Shown here: positions 62,465-64,000 of the stretch, piece by piece
Layout of the letters: every line of letters starts with the position of its first letter
Position numbering within the stretch: the first letter of the stretch is position 1
The notes under the pieces: model-generated
The model's database searches: none
The model's input: only the letters and a program-made list of their open reading frames with translations
Told to the model about the DNA's origin: nothing
Position numbers and translations under genes: made by a program
Assembly (NCBI GenBank): GCA_977006965.1
Contig: OZ345380.1
Location: 1,240,001 to 1,304,000 of the forward strand
DNA from: Phymatolithon calcareum
Taxonomy: Eukaryota > Rhodophyta > Florideophyceae > Hapalidiales
DNA length: 64,000 nucleotides
Direction: 5' to 3'

Positions 62465-63649
62465 TCATTTCCGAGTTTCCTTCTCCACACACATTGAGCA
62501 TGCATACCGTCTCTCTGGCACGCAATCAATGCGATGGATGGTGCGCGCGAGGTCTAGATTTCCGCATGCACGGTCTGTATGGTACAATCTTCCCGTGGGT
62601 GCAATGAAGAACGAAGTGACCGACATAGCCGCATCATCTTCCGAACCCTGCTCTGCCGTTGACGGGTGCCAATTCACCGCACAGTAGCGGCACAGACGGC
62701 GGTCAGCCGGCTGTTTTTCTACCGAATGAATGGTGGGCGAAAGTTCCAGAGCAACGCAGGCGCGGTTGTTGTGGAAGATATTCCCCGTGGGAATGAAGTG
62801 GAAACGCACAGGCTCCTCCTCAGACTCTGATGTCTCCTCCATGACTGCGTCCTCATCCTCCGCCTCTGCCACCAGCGTTTGCATCTGCATGGTCGTCTCT
62901 CCGGTCCTTTCTCCATCCCCGGCTTCATCAGCAGCTTCCTCCCCATGAATGGCGGCACGACGCTTGGCAGCCGCCGCCTCGATCATTTCACGGATGCGTT
63001 CTCCAGCCGCTCTCGTCGGCCCCAGTGTCCCGCTCTCCCTCTCCTTCGTCGCGAGGCATTCGTCTGCCTTTTCGAGAATTTTGCAAGTCGCCGCGACGTC
63101 GCACAATGCGCGATGAGCCTCTTCATTGACGATATTGAATCGCTCGGCGAGTTTCGCCAAACTTGCCGGCTCTCCGGGCCAGAGAACGTGTGCAACGTCG
63201 CGAAGGGAGCATGCAAAATCCCAGTCCGGGAAAGGTTCACCGATACGCGAGAGCTCCGCGCGCAGGAAACGGAGGTCGAAGGAGAGGTTATGGGCGACGA
63301 AAAGTGGACGGCCGCGGTTGGCAGAGATGTCGTTCACAAATTCTAAAAGGTCAGGCCATACCTGCGAAAACGTAGGCGAGTCTTGCATCATCTGGTTCGT
63401 GATTCCGTGCACGCGTGTTGCGGCGCGAGGCATCTTCACGCCGACGGGATGAATTAGGGAGGCGAAATTGTAGACGACGCATGTGGGCGCAGTGCAAGGT
63501 AACTCCTGAAGGGCTATTTCGACAAGATTGTTCTTCTCAGAGGAAAGACCGGTGGTTTCGGTGTCCCATACAAAAATTGGTCGCTGCGACGGACGAGCAA
63601 GGGTCTGAGGAGGGAGGCCCTGCGCTGTGTTGTGGTGCGTTCGCGACAT
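62465..63649 (-). CDS. DEDDh 3'-5' exonuclease with duplicated Cys/His tail
   Basis: About 394 residues from MSRTHHNTAQ. The DnaQ/TREX-type exonuclease domain shows Exo I VWDTETTG (Asp, Glu), the RVHGITNQM helix, Exo II AHNLSFDLRFL (Asp), and Exo III EAHRALCDVAAT (His, Asp), so all catalytic residues are present. After an acidic spacer (EAEDEDAVMEETSESEEEP) come two copies of an unfamiliar motif: PTG-x3-H-x2-RAC-x2-L, then TIH, then a basic stretch with C-x2-C (HFIPTGNIFHNNRAC... and FFIAPTGRLYHTDRAC...). Each copy has one His and three Cys and could hold zinc. The frame opens 58 codons upstream (63823) with a basic, hydrophobic leader that could be an organellar presequence. Substrate (DNA or RNA) is not determined. 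Confidence 0.85.
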   Translation of the reverse strand: MSRTHHNTAQGLPPQTLARPSQRPIFVWDTETTGLSSEKNNLVEIALQELPCTAPTCVVYNFASLIHPVGVKMPRAATRVHGITNQMMQDSPTFSQVWPDLLEFVNDISANRGRPLFVAHNLSFDLRFLRAELSRIGEPFPDWDFACSLRDVAHVLWPGEPASLAKLAERFNIVNEEAHRALCDVAATCKILEKADECLATKERESGTLGPTRAAGERIREMIEAAAAKRRAAIHGEEAADEAGDGERTGETTMQMQTLVAEAEDEDAVMEETSESEEEPVRFHFIPTGNIFHNNRACVALELSPTIHSVEKQPADRRLCRYCAVNWHPSTAEQGSEDDAAMSVTSFFIAPTGRLYHTDRACGNLDLARTIHRIDCVPERRYACSMCVEKETRK

Positions 63650-63878
63650 TTTGAGAGGTAGGAAGGGCGGAAGGAAGTGTGCAAAGCCAAGGTAAATTGT
63701 TTTTCTTCGGTGGTGCGCGTTGGGAGTGATAAATAGGTGCGTGGTGGCGGTGTGTCGTACAGTTTTAAACATGTTGATGATTTGGTTGCGCTTTCGCCGG
63801 TTGTTGTCCGTATTGTGAGGCAAGGTCGGTTAACGTTTTCAGTTGTGGCTGTTGGACGGTTCTGTTGATGCGCTTAGA
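63650..63878. promoter_or_regulatory. Short gap between divergent genes
   Basis: About 230 bp lie between the exonuclease start on the minus strand and the rightward gene start. Both promoters should be here unless the exonuclease starts at 63823, in which case only about 55 bp remain. Confidence 0.35.
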
Positions 63879-64000
63879 ATGGCTAACGCTTTGGTTGGTG
63901 CGCTTCGAACGAGATTACGGAGCGAAACGCTGCAAAGATTCAACGCCCTACTTCGTGAGTGCAAGCTCTGCATCGTCGCCTCTTCCGTGGAGACGCACAG
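63879..64000 (+). CDS. N-terminus of a gene running off the window
   Basis: Open from the ATG at 63879 to the window edge. It starts MANALVGALRTRLRSETLQR and continues with FNALLRECKLCIVASSVETH. The composition (basic, helical, then hydrophobic) looks coding, and orientation makes it a divergent partner of the exonuclease. Too short to assign. Confidence 0.5.
   Translation, partial: MANALVGALRTRLRSETLQRFNALLRECKLCIVASSVETH

Overview
This is nuclear DNA from a eukaryote with almost no introns. A florideophyte red alga of the Chondrus crispus type fits best. The reasons are that long eukaryotic genes (PMS2, AXR1/NAE1, SRRM2/Cwc21, NAXD, a TMBIM protein) each read as one uninterrupted frame; that gene islands are separated by kilobases of decayed transposons; that there is a Golgi-type membrane sulfotransferase of the sort sulfated-galactan makers have in number; and that there is an NB-ARC/WD40 protein. 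The species call is an inference.

Layout. At 0.7-3.1 kb a metabolite-repair enzyme (NAD(P)HX dehydratase) and a sulfotransferase diverge from a shared 247-bp gap. At 3.6-8.5 kb lies a large NLR-like gene on the minus strand: helical N-terminus, NB-ARC ATPase, and 17 WD40 units of exactly 129 bp that are nearly identical. A 14-bp deletion in unit 16 throws its C-terminus out of frame. From 8.7 to 17.7 kb is a transposon cluster: a 0.44-kb inverted-repeat element, a complete pogo/Tigger-like element whose transposase has a single in-frame stop, and a complete PIF/Harbinger-like element with both ORFs, clean ends and a TCA duplication, itself hit by a small MITE. At 17.7-24.0 kb are a spliceosomal SRRM2/Cwc21 protein and a large unassigned protein. 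From 24 to 34.5 kb there are LINE relics, tandem repeats and a tRNA-like (pol III) repeat. At 34.6-41.3 kb are a Bax-inhibitor/LFG membrane protein, a bacterial-type YeeE/YedE sulfur transporter, and the NEDD8 E1 regulatory subunit. From 41.3 to 54.8 kb the region is sparse, with a five-finger C2H2 protein, tRNA-Ile(AAU) and PMS2. At 54.8-62.4 kb are LINE relics, a second, badly decayed NB-ARC/WD40 copy, and a second copy of the MITE. The window closes with a DEDDh exonuclease that has a duplicated Cys/His tail, and the first codons of a rightward gene.

Most genes are unrelated housekeeping functions rather than one pathway. The coherent theme is the NB-ARC/WD40 family: one nearly intact locus with strongly homogenised repeats and one pseudogene with diverged repeats, about 48 kb apart. 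This resembles the repeat-based recognition receptors of fungi. The other theme is layered transposition, in which insertion order can be read from target-site duplications.
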